From Acidobacteriota bacterium (GTDB lineage: Bacteria > Acidobacteriota > Terriglobia > UBA7540), in the NCBI GenBank assembly GCA_021827255.1, contig JAKAWO010000151.1:1-7306 (forward strand): DNA of 7,306 bases, written 5' to 3'. Below the pieces are notes generated by a model. It saw only the letters and a program-made list of their open reading frames with translations. It did not search any database and was not told where the DNA came from. Positions 6,405 through 7,306 of the stretch are shown here, piece by piece (within the stretch, counting starts at the first letter, position 1; every line of letters starts with the position of its first letter). Made by a program: the position numbers and the translations under genes.

Positions 6405-7306
6405 CCTGCCCCCGGGGCGTGCTCACGGAGCCAATCCGACACCGTCCGACGGAATTCGGCAAAATCCATCACTTTCGTCCCTCTAGCGAGCGATTGGGCA
6501 ACCCAATCGCTGTAAAGCTTTCGGAAATCGACTTCTTCCCGCCGGTCGACATGAAGGTAAACACTTGTCGGCAAGGAACCTCTTTGTTCCTCTAAAAAAC
6601 TGATGACCTCGCAGACCCGACGCCCCGCACGTTCAACCTCAGCCATGGCGGGGGCCAGCGGCTTTAAGCAATGCAGCACAAGGTCGAGCCCGGCCGTGTT
6701 CTCGCTGACGAACTGTTTAAATGTCCCATGTTGCTTGTCCAATGTGTCAACTTTCTCGATTGAAAAGCCAGCATCCAAAACTGCGTTTCTAAGCGCGGAC
6801 CAGACGGCGCCCGAGGAGTTCATGAAAACCAGAAGCAGCCAGTGTCCCGGTCTGAGAATTCGGAAGCATTCCTTCAGGGACTGAGTCGTTAAGTTTTGGT
6901 ATTCGAATAGCCCTTTTCCTTGAACTCTATTGATAATCGCCTCGTTCGTCGGGTCAGTGAAAGAGCCGAGCCAAGACTCCCAGAGAAAATTCATCTCGCT
7001 GTAGTTAATATTCGCTCCGAAGGGCGGATCGGTAAAGACGATATCCACGCACGAGGAAGGAACATATTCCAGGGATGTCGCAGAATTCACGACAGCGGCC
7101 ACTCTTCCCTTGAAGGCCGCCGCCGTCGTTTCCAGATGGTCTTGGATGGTGCGCGCCTTGCGCTCAAAGGCCAGGAAAACGTTCGGCTCGTCAAAAATGA
7201 AAGGCACATTGAAATGTGCGGTGTTTCCGCTCCCGCCCCAGAAGCGAAATTCGGAGAGGCGGGTCACCCGCTGATACAGCGATGTAAAGACGAACGCCAG
7301 ATGCCC
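6401..7306 (-). CDS. DNA methyltransferase (amino-MTase, TDPPFG motif), N-terminus outside window
   Basis: SAM-dependent DNA methyltransferase predicted to methylate an exocyclic amino group (N6-adenine or N4-cytosine). The minus-strand frame is open to base 7306, giving 301 visible residues. The GTG at 7267 is not the true start, since family-like sequence (LAFVFTSLYQR) continues upstream of it. Visible features are RFWGGSGNT (residues 21-29), the catalytic motif IV FTDPPFGANINYSEMNFLWE (91-110), a strand-loop segment LRPGHWLLLVFMNSSG (151-166), and DKQHGTFKQFVSENTAG (190-206). The layout resembles large DNA methylases with TDPPFG/TDPPYG and long N-terminal regions; the SAM-binding DPFxGxG-type motif is not in view and is expected to the right. 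The last 85 or so residues are a helical tail. Its stop overlaps the start of the downstream gene by 4 bases. Recognition sequence unknown. Confidence 0.9.
   Translation of the reverse strand, partial: GHLAFVFTSLYQRVTRLSEFRFWGGSGNTAHFNVPFIFDEPNVFLAFERKARTIQDHLETTAAAFKGRVAAVVNSATSLEYVPSSCVDIVFTDPPFGANINYSEMNFLWESWLGSFTDPTNEAIINRVQGKGLFEYQNLTTQSLKECFRILRPGHWLLLVFMNSSGAVWSALRNAVLDAGFSIEKVDTLDKQHGTFKQFVSENTAGLDLVLHCLKPLAPAMAEVERAGRRVCEVISFLEEQRGSLPTSVYLHVDRREEVDFRKLYSDWVAQSLARGTKVMDFAEFRRTVSDWLREHAPGAG

Overview
This is a GC-rich bacterial chromosome segment. It is mostly conserved housekeeping genes, with part of a restriction-modification-like (R-M-like) accessory block at the right end. The mix suggests a diderm such as an Acidobacteriota member: a HemQ/ChdC coproheme decarboxylase of the non-Firmicutes type, the rph-rdgB pair, Nth, and IspH of the MEP isoprenoid pathway. 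That assignment is inference from protein style, not from a search.

Left part (1-4075, all on +): the 3' part of rph (RNase PH), then rdgB/HAM1 (XTP/dITP diphosphatase), hemQ (last step of coproporphyrin-dependent haem synthesis), a beta-hydroxyacid-dehydrogenase-family NAD(P) oxidoreductase, and nth (endonuclease III). Gaps of about 70-130 bases separate them, so they may form one loose transcription unit or several. The themes are RNA 3' processing, nucleotide-pool sanitation, base-excision repair and haem synthesis. ispH (complement 4151-5119) converges on nth across a 75-base gap.

Right part (5223-7306, all on -): a short relic that looks like the C-terminus of an MmeI-like/type IIG DNA methyltransferase, a 325-residue protein of unrecognised family, and a DNA methyltransferase with a TDPPFG motif that runs off the window. 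The last two overlap by 4 bases (GTGA) and so are probably translationally coupled. The 325-residue protein sits where a cognate restriction endonuclease would be expected and has one ExK-type motif, but its function is unproven. Base composition is visibly lower in GC here: 27 of 60 G+C at 6901-6960, against 41 of 60 at 361-420 in rph. The likely junction between host-like and accessory DNA is near 5427. This block is the least ordinary part of the window.

I saw no tRNA, rRNA, CRISPR array or complete insertion sequence, and no stretch over 300 bases lacks a gene.
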